A DNA stretch of 32,421 nt, from IMG/VR virus record IMGVR_UViG_3300034418_011318, positions 1 through 32,421 of that record. One strand, 5' to 3'. The position numbers and the translations under genes were made by a program. The stretch comes from a virus. Shown here piece after piece: positions 23,442 to 32,421 of the stretch. Position 1 is the first letter of the stretch. Each line of letters opens with the position of its first letter. The notes beneath the pieces were generated by a model. The model had not been told where the DNA came from. It was given only the letters and a program-made list of their open reading frames with translations, and ran no database searches.

Positions 23442-26400
23442 ATGCCTAATTCCTATAGAATAAGAACTGAAGTCGGAGTTGACAAAAATATTCAAGTACA
23501 GATTGACCAAGATTTTGATGAACTTGAAATTTTATCACTTAAGATTAGACAAAGTGATGTCTACACTAAAGACTGTTCACAATATGGTGTAATTGCCGGT
23601 AGGGTTTTAGCTAATGGTGGATTTGGTATACCAAATGCTAGGGTATCTGTTTTTATACCATTATCTCAGGAAGATGAGTTAAATCCTATTATATCAACTT
23701 TATATCCTTATCAAAATATTGGTGATTTAAATGAGGATGGTTATAGATATAATTTATTACCATATATACCATCACACGGTGGTCACACAGCTACTGGTAC
23801 ATTTCCAGAAAGAAACGACGCTTTATTTGATGAGGCGGTAATTGAGGTATTTGACAAATATTATAAGTTTACGGTCAAAACGAATTCAAGTGGTGACTAT
23901 ATGATTTTAGGTGTACCAACAGGTAACCATACTGTTGTGTTAGATTTAGATTTATCTGATATTGGTGAATTTTCTTTAAGTCCACAAGATTTAATTAGAA
24001 TGGGTCTTGCCACAGAATCACAAGTTGCTGGTACCAGATTCAAATCATCAGAAGATTTAAATTCTTTACCTCAGATTGTTAATCTAAATAAAGCTATTGA
24101 TGTTGCACCATTATGGGGTCAACCTAATGTTTGTCAAATAGCAATTTCACGAGTTGATTTTGATTTAAGACAAGAGGCTAGCATTGATATTCAACCCACG
24201 GCCATTTTTATGGGTTCAATGATTTCGTCACCTGATGATACAAAATTGTCAACATACTGTAACCCAAAAAATAGACTTGGTAATTTATGTGAACTTATTA
24301 CAGGACCTGGTGAAATAATTGGTGTTAGACAAACCATATTCCAAGGAGAAGATGGGTACCCACTATTAGAAGTGGCTGACTTACCTAATAATGGTAATCT
24401 AATTGATGAGGATGGTACGTTCTTATTTGATGTACCCATGAATTTGGATTATGTGGTGACTAATGAATTTGGTGAAAGAATTTTCTCAAATGACCCCAAA
24501 AAAGGTATACCAACATCTTCAAAATACAGGTTCAAATTAAAATGGAAACAACCTAACACATTGAATGTTGACGTAAAAAGACCTTATGTGTTAGTTCCAA
24601 ACGTAAGAGAATGGGGGTGGAATTCAACTGGTACTAATTATAATGTCGATGATGTTGAAAAATCATATGCTTTTAGTTTAGATTGGTCTGCGTATACTAA
24701 CCCTGATAGTGCGGTAGCTTGTGAAGATACTTTTTATAAATTTCAATATAACAAAGTTTATACTGTATCCCAATTTATTGATAATTTAAGTGGAGAAGAA
24801 GATAATCCATATCTTTTTATATCTAATATTTTTGGTAGGAGAGAAAAGTTTGTTGGAATTAAAGAAATAACTAGTAGGGAATGTAAAAGTACGAATAATG
24901 AATTCCCAACAAATGACGCCGTTAGAAACTTTAATCTTCAATTTTTTATAGTTTCAATTTTGTTTCAGATATTACAGATAATAATGTTACCATTGGTTTT
25001 TATATTCCATGTGGTTGCATTTCTGTGGAATGAATTTTTAATACCATTTGTCATTCTAATGTTAGCGTTATCAACCAATCAAATAATTGGTGAAATAGCG
25101 GCAGCACAAGCTGCGATTGCTTCATCGGCAGGTGGTGGATTTGCTAACTTCTTAATGGCAATTCCATTTGCATTGAAAGCTGCTGCATGGGCGGCATTTG
25201 GTATCAGTTTTACTGTTTTAGCTATAAAATTATATGGTACTAAATTCCCACAAATAAGGTTACCGATGATTACATATCCTGATTGTGAGGCTTGTGATTG
25301 CGGTTCGTCTGAAGGAGTTTCAAACGGAACACCAAACTTTGGTTCATCATCATTAGTTCAAACTAGTGGTTCTATATATACAATGAAAAATACAACATTC
25401 CCTATAAGTGGGAATGATTGGGCATTAGACCCTGATAGTAATAACTATGGAACTAAAAAGGCTTTGTATGAATCAGGTGTTATTAGTATTTTAGGTGGTT
25501 TAGCGAGTCCTGATGAAAGAAAAAGAATGCCTGGTATTGGTGATAAGGTGGATGGTAAAAGATTTTGGTCTAATCAACTTACGTTATCTGAACGAATTAA
25601 TAAATTTAACTTAAAACAAAATTATTTTAATAACGGTACAAATAGGGTTAAACTTTACATAGCACCAAACGTTGCATCTAATTCGGGTAAATTCCATTAT
25701 GACAGTACCATCACAGTATTCTCACAGCCTGGTGTTACTTATAATGCCGGGGACTTGGTTACATTTGTTAATAGAACAAATTCAAGTGATATAAATACAA
25801 TAAGTGGTGTTACTAATGACACAGGTACTAATACCATAACAGGTACATCATCAACACTAACACAAGTTACAATTCCATGGTGTAATACGTCTAATTATTT
25901 TTTACAAAATACAACAACATATAATTTTACAGGAGATACTACAGGATATACCATATACCACGAATACCCAACAGATATTGAGTATTGTCAGGTTATTACT
26001 GCGGTTACGGTATCTGAAGTTAGAACATTATTACAAAATACCTCAGGAGGTCCAAATTTCCAATCATTCTATAATATTATAAATGGTAGTATGGATATCT
26101 ATAATGAACAAAGAAATGGTGATAAAAAAACTTTCCCATTCCCTAATGTTATAGACAATTTTGATAGTCAAGTGATTTTGATATTACAAAGAGGTGTTGA
26201 CCCTTATTCACCTTTAGTTGAGACAAAAGTTGGGTTGGGTAAAATTTTAGGAAGAACATCTGAAGATTCTATACAGGTAACAACAAACTTAAGATTAAAT
26301 ATACCATTACAACCAATCCCAAGTACCTCCACTTTGAGTTTGAAACAACATAATATTTCAAACAATAACGATTCGGTAAATGGTTATTTATTTTATCCAT

Positions 26401-28307
26401 CATATTTTTATACACCAGGTTCAGGTTTTAGTGCTTATACAACATCAGCAACTACTTTATATTCTCGTTTAGATGGTAGTTCGTCAACATTTAGACCAAA
26501 CTCAAGTGCACAACCATTGAATAACGCTTCGGTAATACAGTCTAATAGAGTTAAAAGTAATGGTTCTAATAATTTATTATCATTAACTGCGAGTGAAAGG
26601 GTTTATAAGTATTTGATTGGTGATGTATTAGATGGTGGTTCATACATGTACTTTGTAAAAGATTCATACGGTACAACACCATTTAGTCAAGACGCTTACT
26701 ATTCACCGGTGTATTCAAAAACAAACTCTATGTCATTCTCTGATAAAAATAGAGTTGTTATGAGAAGTGATAGATTACCAAGTTCAGACCTACAAGAAAC
26801 ATCACTGAATAACAGTTATTTATTACAGCAAAATTTAAATTTTGCCATTTATAACCAAACAAATCCACAAGAAATAAACGCCGCTTTTAATGGTTATAGT
26901 ACAGGTGCTTCTTTAGGTTCTAATAGTTTATCCAATAATGACTTTTTAGGTACAAATGTTTTAGACTCATATTCATGTGAGAATATGGTTTCACTTGATT
27001 GTTATAGTGGAGATGGATATAACTTTGGTGTCATCCCTAATTGTGATGGCGATTTTGTTCAAAAAGGTTGTTATGTTCTTGTTACAAAACCATTTGTTAC
27101 CTTACTAAAAGACTTTGGGTATGTCAATGAATGGGGTTATAGATTTAGATTTTTCTATGGTATTTGTCAGGGGGTAATCTCCGATGTATTCTCGAATAAC
27201 TGGGTAAACGGAACGGTATATACATTCCCAATTCAAATTGATAATTACTATAATGGTAATCCATTTAGTCCTGATTTCAATCAACCAACAAGCGAATATT
27301 GTCAGAAAGCGGTTTATCTACATGAGCCAACCAATAATTTTTACCTAAGGTCGACACCTTACTATTCAGGAACCACATCAACCGCAGGTACTTTTGTTGG
27401 TGATATACCTCTTACAGGGGCATTCAATGATAGAGAGGTATTATTCCCGACAACAATAATGGATTTAGGTCCCAAAGATTTTTATCTAAAAGAATTGATA
27501 CATTCATCAACTTATGATGGATATTCTGTTTCAGGATTAACAACAACATCATATGGTGATTTGAGTGATATTTTAAACGTATTTTTATTAACTAGAATTA
27601 CAAATACGGGATTTTTATCTCAGTTATTTAGTGCGGGAAATGCCTCAATAAATGGTTTGTTTGACCAAAGAAAAAATGCATATGATAATGCGTATGGTAG
27701 AATTGATGGTGATTATGCGCAATTATCATCAATAAATTCTCAAGTTGGTGTTATAAAATTTAATAAAAATTATTATGGAACAGGAAATCAAATAATAGTT
27801 GCTGGTAACAACAATGATAATGTTATGTTGGGTATATTCTTCTCATCATCAACATATGACATTCAATTGATGGATAATATATCACCAGGTAGAAATATTA
27901 TTAATATTAATAATCTACAAGTTTTGGACACATATGGGTTTAATTCACAAGAAGTACCAATGATGCAATGGAATATAATATCAAACACATCATTTAATAC
28001 AATATTTGGTTCTCAAAGAAATGGTTGGGCAACAAATAAAAATGATATCTATAGTATAAAGTACCAATCGTTAGATAGAATAACATCCAAATACTTCCAA
28101 AATGGTAATAGAGATAGTACTTATAATATAAGAGGATATATTTTCGCTCAAGACCAAAACGGTAATCTTACAACAAGTACACAAGGTATAACACAAGGTA
28201 AAAAAATAGTAGGTGCTCCTTGGCACTTCTATTTTGGACTTAAGAGAGGTGCGTCGGCATTTGATAAATTTGCTAAAATTTATATAACAGACCCAAATGA
28301 GCTCTGA
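23442..28307 (+). CDS. Giant baseplate/tail protein (1621 aa) with Ig-like domains and a cluster of membrane-like segments
   Basis: It occupies the place held by gp7 after gp6 in T4-type baseplates, but I see no direct similarity. An N-terminal part is followed by a carboxypeptidase-regulatory-like beta domain (about 48-172: VIAGRVLANGGFGIPNARVS ... VKTNSSGDYMILGVPTGNHT). A second similar unit lies near 285-345, with DEDGTFLFDVPMNLDYVVTN. Residues 499-545 and about 567-597 are strongly hydrophobic and could form three or more membrane helices, directly followed by a Cys cluster, CEACDC (615-620). The rest (630-1621) is beta-rich, Ser/Thr/Asn-rich and fibre-like. There is no signal peptide. 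The hydrophobic part may insert into the host membrane on infection (inference). It overlaps the next gene by 11 nt. Confidence 0.72.
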   Translation: MPNSYRIRTEVGVDKNIQVQIDQDFDELEILSLKIRQSDVYTKDCSQYGVIAGRVLANGGFGIPNARVSVFIPLSQEDELNPIISTLYPYQNIGDLNEDGYRYNLLPYIPSHGGHTATGTFPERNDALFDEAVIEVFDKYYKFTVKTNSSGDYMILGVPTGNHTVVLDLDLSDIGEFSLSPQDLIRMGLATESQVAGTRFKSSEDLNSLPQIVNLNKAIDVAPLWGQPNVCQIAISRVDFDLRQEASIDIQPTAIFMGSMISSPDDTKLSTYCNPKNRLGNLCELITGPGEIIGVRQTIFQGEDGYPLLEVADLPNNGNLIDEDGTFLFDVPMNLDYVVTNEFGERIFSNDPKKGIPTSSKYRFKLKWKQPNTLNVDVKRPYVLVPNVREWGWNSTGTNYNVDDVEKSYAFSLDWSAYTNPDSAVACEDTFYKFQYNKVYTVSQFIDNLSGEEDNPYLFISNIFGRREKFVGIKEITSRECKSTNNEFPTNDAVRNFNLQFFIVSILFQILQIIMLPLVFIFHVVAFLWNEFLIPFVILMLALSTNQIIGEIAAAQAAIASSAGGGFANFLMAIPFALKAAAWAAFGISFTVLAIKLYGTKFPQIRLPMITYPDCEACDCGSSEGVSNGTPNFGSSSLVQTSGSIYTMKNTTFPISGNDWALDPDSNNYGTKKALYESGVISILGGLASPDERKRMPGIGDKVDGKRFWSNQLTLSERINKFNLKQNYFNNGTNRVKLYIAPNVASNSGKFHYDSTITVFSQPGVTYNAGDLVTFVNRTNSSDINTISGVTNDTGTNTITGTSSTLTQVTIPWCNTSNYFLQNTTTYNFTGDTTGYTIYHEYPTDIEYCQVITAVTVSEVRTLLQNTSGGPNFQSFYNIINGSMDIYNEQRNGDKKTFPFPNVIDNFDSQVILILQRGVDPYSPLVETKVGLGKILGRTSEDSIQVTTNLRLNIPLQPIPSTSTLSLKQHNISNNNDSVNGYLFYPSYFYTPGSGFSAYTTSATTLYSRLDGSSSTFRPNSSAQPLNNASVIQSNRVKSNGSNNLLSLTASERVYKYLIGDVLDGGSYMYFVKDSYGTTPFSQDAYYSPVYSKTNSMSFSDKNRVVMRSDRLPSSDLQETSLNNSYLLQQNLNFAIYNQTNPQEINAAFNGYSTGASLGSNSLSNNDFLGTNVLDSYSCENMVSLDCYSGDGYNFGVIPNCDGDFVQKGCYVLVTKPFVTLLKDFGYVNEWGYRFRFFYGICQGVISDVFSNNWVNGTVYTFPIQIDNYYNGNPFSPDFNQPTSEYCQKAVYLHEPTNNFYLRSTPYYSGTTSTAGTFVGDIPLTGAFNDREVLFPTTIMDLGPKDFYLKELIHSSTYDGYSVSGLTTTSYGDLSDILNVFLLTRITNTGFLSQLFSAGNASINGLFDQRKNAYDNAYGRIDGDYAQLSSINSQVGVIKFNKNYYGTGNQIIVAGNNNDNVMLGIFFSSSTYDIQLMDNISPGRNIININNLQVLDTYGFNSQEVPMMQWNIISNTSFNTIFGSQRNGWATNKNDIYSIKYQSLDRITSKYFQNGNRDSTYNIRGYIFAQDQNGNLTTSTQGITQGKKIVGAPWHFYFGLKRGASAFDKFAKIYITDPNEL
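24936..25235 (+). other. Hydrophobic, potentially membrane-inserting region of the 1621-aa protein
   Basis: Encodes residues 499-598. The first stretch includes FFIVSILFQILQIIMLPLVF then HVVAFLWNEFLIPFVILMLA. An Ala/Gly-rich turn (AAAQAAIASSAGGG) separates it from FLMAIPFALKAAAWAAFGIS. Long uncharged runs of this type are very unusual in baseplate wedge proteins. Confidence 0.75.
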
Positions 28308-29985
28308 AGGTAAACAAGTTGTTTTAGGTTCCTTGAAATATAAGTCTAGTACAAACCAAGACTTATTTATTCAAGTACCACTTACTGGTGAACAATCAGA
28401 AATGATTGAGTCAGATAGAACTATTGTTGTAAATGCTGCTACTGAATATGATGTTGAACGACAGAAATCAACAGTATTTAGACCAAGTGCCAAAATTAAT
28501 TACATATATAATAATGATGTATTAGGTTCAACTACATACCCAATCTTATTAAATAATATGTATTATTTTAACGCTAAACAATCTTTTTATAGTGGAAAAT
28601 GGAGTGGGTTTCCACAATATCATGAATTTGATTTAATTAGAAATGATGTTGACACACAACAAGTTCAATTTGTAGCAAAAAGCGCATCAACATATAATTG
28701 GAATGTTATGTTGAGTTATGCTTATGATAATAACACAACAAAACAAATGAAATATGAATCACCTGAATATACAATTTCATGGGTTTGTAGTGATGGTATT
28801 CCATATAGAATAACAAATGAAAGATATAATGGACAAAAAGTCTTAAAATTCACCTGTCCTATGACACATGGATTATCTCAAGGAGATTATGTTATTTTGG
28901 ATAAATCTTATAATGGTTCAAATGCATTTCAAGTGGATTATATTGGTGATGATTATCAGAATAATTTAGAATACGTTTTTATATTAATTGATATTGGATA
29001 CACAGGTACTACTCTTAGTGATGGAGTTACAGGAACATTCAAAAGATGTACTGATATAAATAATAGTGGAGAAACGACCTCAACTTATTACGTTAGAAGA
29101 CAAAAAATATTGACACCAATCCAAGAAACAATTTTAGAAAAAGCCGGATTTGAATTAAATCCTTTTAGAGATGATGTTCAATACGAAACAAGTATTTTTA
29201 CACCCAATCAAACAGCTAGAATTTCAAAGAAAAACAATTCACAAGCGTATACCATATCCTTCAAAGAAGATTTAGATTTTAGTGGATTGATTGATAATCA
29301 AAAAAGACCATTATCTAAGTTATATTATTCATTTTTTAATAGAGGGTATTTTGGAATGTTTTACGATAATGGAACCAATGGACTAAAAGAGGGGTGGAAA
29401 TTTAACGTTGGTACCGGAACTACTTGGTGGGATAAAAACAATCCTGATTCTGATAGTTCATTACAATTGAATAGTTATACTAAAGTTGTTGGAGGACAAA
29501 CATACCAATTCAACTATAATCAAACACCAAATATTGGTGATGTATTTGATGGTGATTTTTGTGAGTGGAATAATTATGAAATGACTGAAAGAGTTGTTTC
29601 AAATATGTACCATAAAATTACATATAATCAACAAATTTTTAATACACAAGAAACACCAACAACAAATTATTATGGGTTTTATTATCAACCGTTTCATCCA
29701 ACATCAATAAAAGAATTTTCATCTTATATTGAAGACGCAATTCCCACAATGGCAGATAATGTCCCAACCTATTCTTATTTCTCACAATCAACAAATAGAT
29801 TTAGGTGGAGAGATATATACCCTTATGGTATTGTAGATGAGATTGGTGTTGGTGTTGATTACCCATATCTGAATTCAGCTCATTATCCATTTGAAAATAT
29901 AATTTTTAGATTAATTCCAGAAGGGGTTAATTATAATATACAGACATTTATAACAACAGACCCAGTAATCGATGATTGTGAATAA
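28297..29985 (+). CDS. Putative baseplate/tail structural protein (562 aa)
   Basis: I cannot name a family. The sequence is beta-rich and aromatic-rich, without membrane segments or catalytic motifs. Recognisable parts are an N-terminal VVLGSLKYKSSTNQDLFIQV, a middle section VLKFTCPMTHGLSQGDYVIL that resembles a small beta-barrel, and a Trp/Tyr-rich C-terminal half (GMFYDNGTNGLKEGWKFNVG). It starts inside the end of the preceding gene (11-nt overlap) and overlaps the following gene by 14 nt, so it is translated as one coupled series with the baseplate genes. By position it could play the role of T4 gp8 or gp10, but it is much longer than gp8 (334 aa). Confidence 0.75.
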   Translation: MSSEGKQVVLGSLKYKSSTNQDLFIQVPLTGEQSEMIESDRTIVVNAATEYDVERQKSTVFRPSAKINYIYNNDVLGSTTYPILLNNMYYFNAKQSFYSGKWSGFPQYHEFDLIRNDVDTQQVQFVAKSASTYNWNVMLSYAYDNNTTKQMKYESPEYTISWVCSDGIPYRITNERYNGQKVLKFTCPMTHGLSQGDYVILDKSYNGSNAFQVDYIGDDYQNNLEYVFILIDIGYTGTTLSDGVTGTFKRCTDINNSGETTSTYYVRRQKILTPIQETILEKAGFELNPFRDDVQYETSIFTPNQTARISKKNNSQAYTISFKEDLDFSGLIDNQKRPLSKLYYSFFNRGYFGMFYDNGTNGLKEGWKFNVGTGTTWWDKNNPDSDSSLQLNSYTKVVGGQTYQFNYNQTPNIGDVFDGDFCEWNNYEMTERVVSNMYHKITYNQQIFNTQETPTTNYYGFYYQPFHPTSIKEFSSYIEDAIPTMADNVPTYSYFSQSTNRFRWRDIYPYGIVDEIGVGVDYPYLNSAHYPFENIIFRLIPEGVNYNIQTFITTDPVIDDCE

Positions 29986-30760
29986 CTATAAAATAACGAT
30001 ACCTTCAGGTACTACGGATTTCAATTTCGTGGTTGATATGTCATGGGATATGTTAGCGCGTGATAATGAGATTGACATTTACGAGGGTAAAGTTTTGGCT
30101 TTATTATTAGGTGGTGATACTAATTTTGAGTTAGATAGGTTTGAACATGCGGAACATGATAATGGAACAGCAATAAATTACGACTTTTATTTCACATCTG
30201 CGGCAACAATAGATAGTCAAACTGTTTGGTCAAATACGTACATACAACAAGGGTTTACTGTACAAAATTTATATTATGCACAAAACTCATTTACAAATTC
30301 ATTCTTCAAGTTGGACTTTTATGATACAACGGAAGAAACTAATCAAAATAGCTACCTAACAATAATAATTCCAACAAGTCAAGGAAGAACAACACCTGCT
30401 CAATTACAAAGAGGGGTTAATGTTAATATTAGAAAACCATCATTTTTATTAGATTATGTTGGAGACAAAGAAGGTTTCTTTATTTATTGGTTACAAGATT
30501 TTGAATATTTGGGTCTCGATAGATTTTATATGTCAGCAAAGTTTTATGACGCTAAATTAGGTGTATTTGTTAAAATGATGAATGAACCACAGAATGTGTC
30601 AGGCACTGGTTATTACAATTTCAATGGAGCAGATAAATTCTATTATAGAGTAGATATGGATTATTCTAATCAAACATATAAGGTTTATGATATGAATAAT
30701 AGTAGAGTTGGTGATTCAGAAACAAACTCAATAAAATGGTATGAATATGTTAATCCATGA
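29972..30760 (+). CDS. Putative baseplate/tail protein (262 aa)
   Basis: No family recognised. The N-terminal half (KITIPSGTTDFNFVVDMSWD) and the C-terminal half (LDRFYMSAKFYDAKLGVFVK, FYYRVDMDYSNQTYKVYDMN) are beta-rich, with many Tyr and Phe, as in fibre or wedge accessory proteins. I use the ATG at 29972, which overlaps the previous gene by 14 nt; a GTG two codons later would also fit. The end overlaps the next start (ATGA), indicating translational coupling. There is no signal peptide or membrane helix. Confidence 0.72.
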   Translation: MIVNNYKITIPSGTTDFNFVVDMSWDMLARDNEIDIYEGKVLALLLGGDTNFELDRFEHAEHDNGTAINYDFYFTSAATIDSQTVWSNTYIQQGFTVQNLYYAQNSFTNSFFKLDFYDTTEETNQNSYLTIIIPTSQGRTTPAQLQRGVNVNIRKPSFLLDYVGDKEGFFIYWLQDFEYLGLDRFYMSAKFYDAKLGVFVKMMNEPQNVSGTGYYNFNGADKFYYRVDMDYSNQTYKVYDMNNSRVGDSETNSIKWYEYVNP

Positions 30761-31836
30761 TAGATACTGCTTACAAATATATTATATCGCCTGAAAATAT
30801 CAAAAATGATATTTTCCAAACCACATATGATGGGGTAACTGTTGGTGCGTACTCATCAATGACCCAAGTCCTCGCCTCAGGAATATTAACTGGACTTACA
30901 ATCCCGATATTGATTACTGAAAACACAATTGATTTGGGTTATTATTCTGTTTTTGATGGTGCTGTATATCAAAAAGAAACTGTTACTAATTTTATTTTTT
31001 CAGCATCTTCGGCCAATTCATATACGTATTATGTTTATAATACCTCATCTGATATAAACAAATTCACAGAATTGGCGAGTTATGTAATAGATTGGGGTGA
31101 TGGTAGTCAATTAGAAACCGTAACATCGTTTGCTCCAAATAATGTATCACATTTATACCCTTCAGTACCTGAACAAAGTGGTTTGACAATAACTATGACT
31201 CAATCAACACCATTTGGTGTTAATACAATTAAGAAAAATATTGTAATACCTTATACAGGAGTAACAATTGACAATCCAAATGGTGAGGCTTTTTTTACAC
31301 CAAATGTTGGTTCATGGACTGCAACACCTGTTTCTTATGATTTTATATTCTCAGGTGACAGTGTAAATACCATTGAGAGTGAGGTAAGTGCTGATTATAC
31401 AACAGTACCATTCCCTGTATCAGGGTATACGTCATCTAGAATAACAGAATTGGCTAATTATGGTTCTGTAAAATATGACGTTGGATTAAAATATGTGAAT
31501 GACATTTATATTGGTGCTATTACCAATATGACAACAGGTGTATCAGGTTATACTGCTTACACAGTTAATGATATAGATTATTATGATTATTCAGATGGAA
31601 CTACAATTTTTGTGGTTCAATCATCAGGATTTACACAAAATGACTTAGTTGCTGAACCAATTGTAAAAGATGAGAGTCTAATTGGAATAGTTTCACCTCC
31701 AGAAATTCAATCAGATGTATTTATTGAGAGGGGTAAAAACTCGGCAAATGAAAGACTACAGAGACTCGGAGAAGTTAATAACATGGAAGCACTTACTCGT
31801 TATGGGTATGGGTTTTTTAATATTGTAAAAAAATAA
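30757..31836 (+). CDS. Tail protein with PKD-like (Ig-fold) domain (359 aa)
   Basis: A PKD-type motif is visible: YVIDWGDGSQ (residues 109-118), then VSHLYP (130-135) and GLTITMTQS, the typical W-G-D-G ... H-x-Y ... strand pattern. PKD domains occur on surface proteins and phage tail proteins, where they often contribute to glycan or surface contacts. The N-terminal part (DTAYKYIISPENIKNDIFQT) looks like an assembly region. The C-terminus (SDVFIERGKNSANERLQRLG) looks like a conserved attachment tail, ending YGYGFFNIVKK. It starts at ATGA overlapping the previous stop. The downstream gene begins 4 nt after its stop. Confidence 0.75.
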   Translation: MIDTAYKYIISPENIKNDIFQTTYDGVTVGAYSSMTQVLASGILTGLTIPILITENTIDLGYYSVFDGAVYQKETVTNFIFSASSANSYTYYVYNTSSDINKFTELASYVIDWGDGSQLETVTSFAPNNVSHLYPSVPEQSGLTITMTQSTPFGVNTIKKNIVIPYTGVTIDNPNGEAFFTPNVGSWTATPVSYDFIFSGDSVNTIESEVSADYTTVPFPVSGYTSSRITELANYGSVKYDVGLKYVNDIYIGAITNMTTGVSGYTAYTVNDIDYYDYSDGTTIFVVQSSGFTQNDLVAEPIVKDESLIGIVSPPEIQSDVFIERGKNSANERLQRLGEVNNMEALTRYGYGFFNIVKK

Positions 31837-31840
31837 AAAA

Positions 31841-32421
31841 ATGGCGATAGGAACATACGGAACCACAAGACCAGCAGACGTTTCACCAGAAGATGTTGAT
31901 ATTATCTTGAACTATACCCCTTCAAGAGATGTTACAGACAATTATGTGTTGAAATCATTAGATGCTGCATCAATTCTTAGACCTTATTTCAATAACTCCA
32001 CAACAGGTGGAAGTAATGTTGAAATATTAGGTGGGTTATATAATTTAAGATTACCTTCATCTGAATTCAATCAGGTTGGAATTTATACTTTATATATTCG
32101 ACCTAAGCAAATTAGAACATCAATTACTGATTGTGGGGTTTTAGCTGCATTACCAAACGTAAAAGGTATTGTTATTGATTTATCAAATGTTTCAAGTGCT
32201 GATAGAAATAAATTTGTTAGCCAAGGTCTTGTAGGTTTTAGAGTTGAGTATTTAAATTCTGACGGAACTAAGATACCTAATTTCTTTAGAATAGTAACAT
32301 CTAATTTTTATTGTGAACCTGTTATTCAGAATTTGACAAATACATCTCAAAAAGCTGTCAGGTATAGATATACGGATGGGGTGTCAAATTTAGTATTCTG
32401 TACTCTTTCACCATCGTCTTC
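31841..32421 (+). CDS. Tail/baseplate protein of unknown function (3' end outside window)
   Basis: The ATG at 31841 follows an A-rich leader (AAAATAAAAAA) and the frame stays open for 193 codons to the window edge. The start reads MAIGTYGTTRPADVSPEDVD, followed by YTPSRDVTDNYVLKSLDAAS and a beta-rich part: VGIYTLYIRPKQIRTSITDC, VLAALPNVKGIVIDLSN, VGFRVEYLNSDGTKIPNFF and RYRYTDGVSNLVFCTLSPSS. I do not recognise a family. The 4-nt spacing from the PKD-like gene and the composition suggest another virion component. Confidence 0.75.
   Translation, partial: MAIGTYGTTRPADVSPEDVDIILNYTPSRDVTDNYVLKSLDAASILRPYFNNSTTGGSNVEILGGLYNLRLPSSEFNQVGIYTLYIRPKQIRTSITDCGVLAALPNVKGIVIDLSNVSSADRNKFVSQGLVGFRVEYLNSDGTKIPNFFRIVTSNFYCEPVIQNLTNTSQKAVRYRYTDGVSNLVFCTLSPSS

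Noticed and set aside
1-32421. tRNA genes, CRISPR arrays, insertion sequences, integrase or attachment sites
   Set aside because: I saw no cloverleaf-like sequences, regular direct repeats with spacers, transposase or integrase motifs, or terminal inverted repeats; genes are tightly packed and all on one strand.

Overview
The window is a compact, AT-rich stretch of a large tailed-phage genome. All supported genes lie on the + strand, with no tRNA, insertion sequence or CRISPR array. The gene set fits a contractile-tailed, distantly T4-like myovirus: a gp32-type ssDNA-binding protein, UvsX-type recombinase, T4 RNase H/FEN-type 5' nuclease, DnaB/gp41-type helicase, class I ribonucleotide reductase (NrdB, NrdA), and baseplate proteins of the gp53, gp25 and gp6 types. 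Several signals point to a Bacteroidetes (probably flavobacterial-type) host. A textbook Bacteroidetes sigma promoter (TTTG, 20-nt gap, TAATTTTG) precedes the gp32 gene. Almost no start codon has a Shine-Dalgarno sequence, and leaders are A/T-rich. The NrdB carries an N-terminal ATP-cone, an arrangement characterised in Bacteroidetes. The host is an inference, not a demonstration.

Layout: (1) 1-12115 is a baseplate/hub block: a >1600-residue tail protein cut by the left edge, carrying an inserted OmpA-like domain; a 107-aa gp53/LysM-like wedge protein; and a 2289-aa hub-like giant. Start and stop codons overlap, indicating translational coupling. (2) 12138-13002 holds two small unknown genes, ending in a strong terminator. 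(3) 13092-20959 is the DNA replication, recombination and nucleotide block: promoter, gp32, terminator, uvsX, rnh, an unknown 150-aa gene, dnaB-like helicase, nrdB, nrdA, terminator. (4) From 21048 to the right edge is a second baseplate block: gp25, gp6, a 1621-aa protein with predicted membrane segments, three coupled tail proteins (one PKD-like), and a final gene cut by the right edge.

How the genes work together: NrdA/NrdB make dNTPs, the helicase unwinds, gp32 coats ssDNA, UvsX drives recombination-dependent replication, and the RNase H/FEN nuclease removes primers. The flanking structural blocks build a baseplate whose parts carry cell-envelope-directed modules (OmpA-like, possible wall hydrolase, membrane segments, Ig-like folds). 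These suit penetration of a Gram-negative envelope. No intergenic gap reaches 300 bases; the largest are about 120 nt (promoter/terminator before gp32), about 88 nt (terminator after nrdA) and about 70 nt (before the 1621-aa gene).
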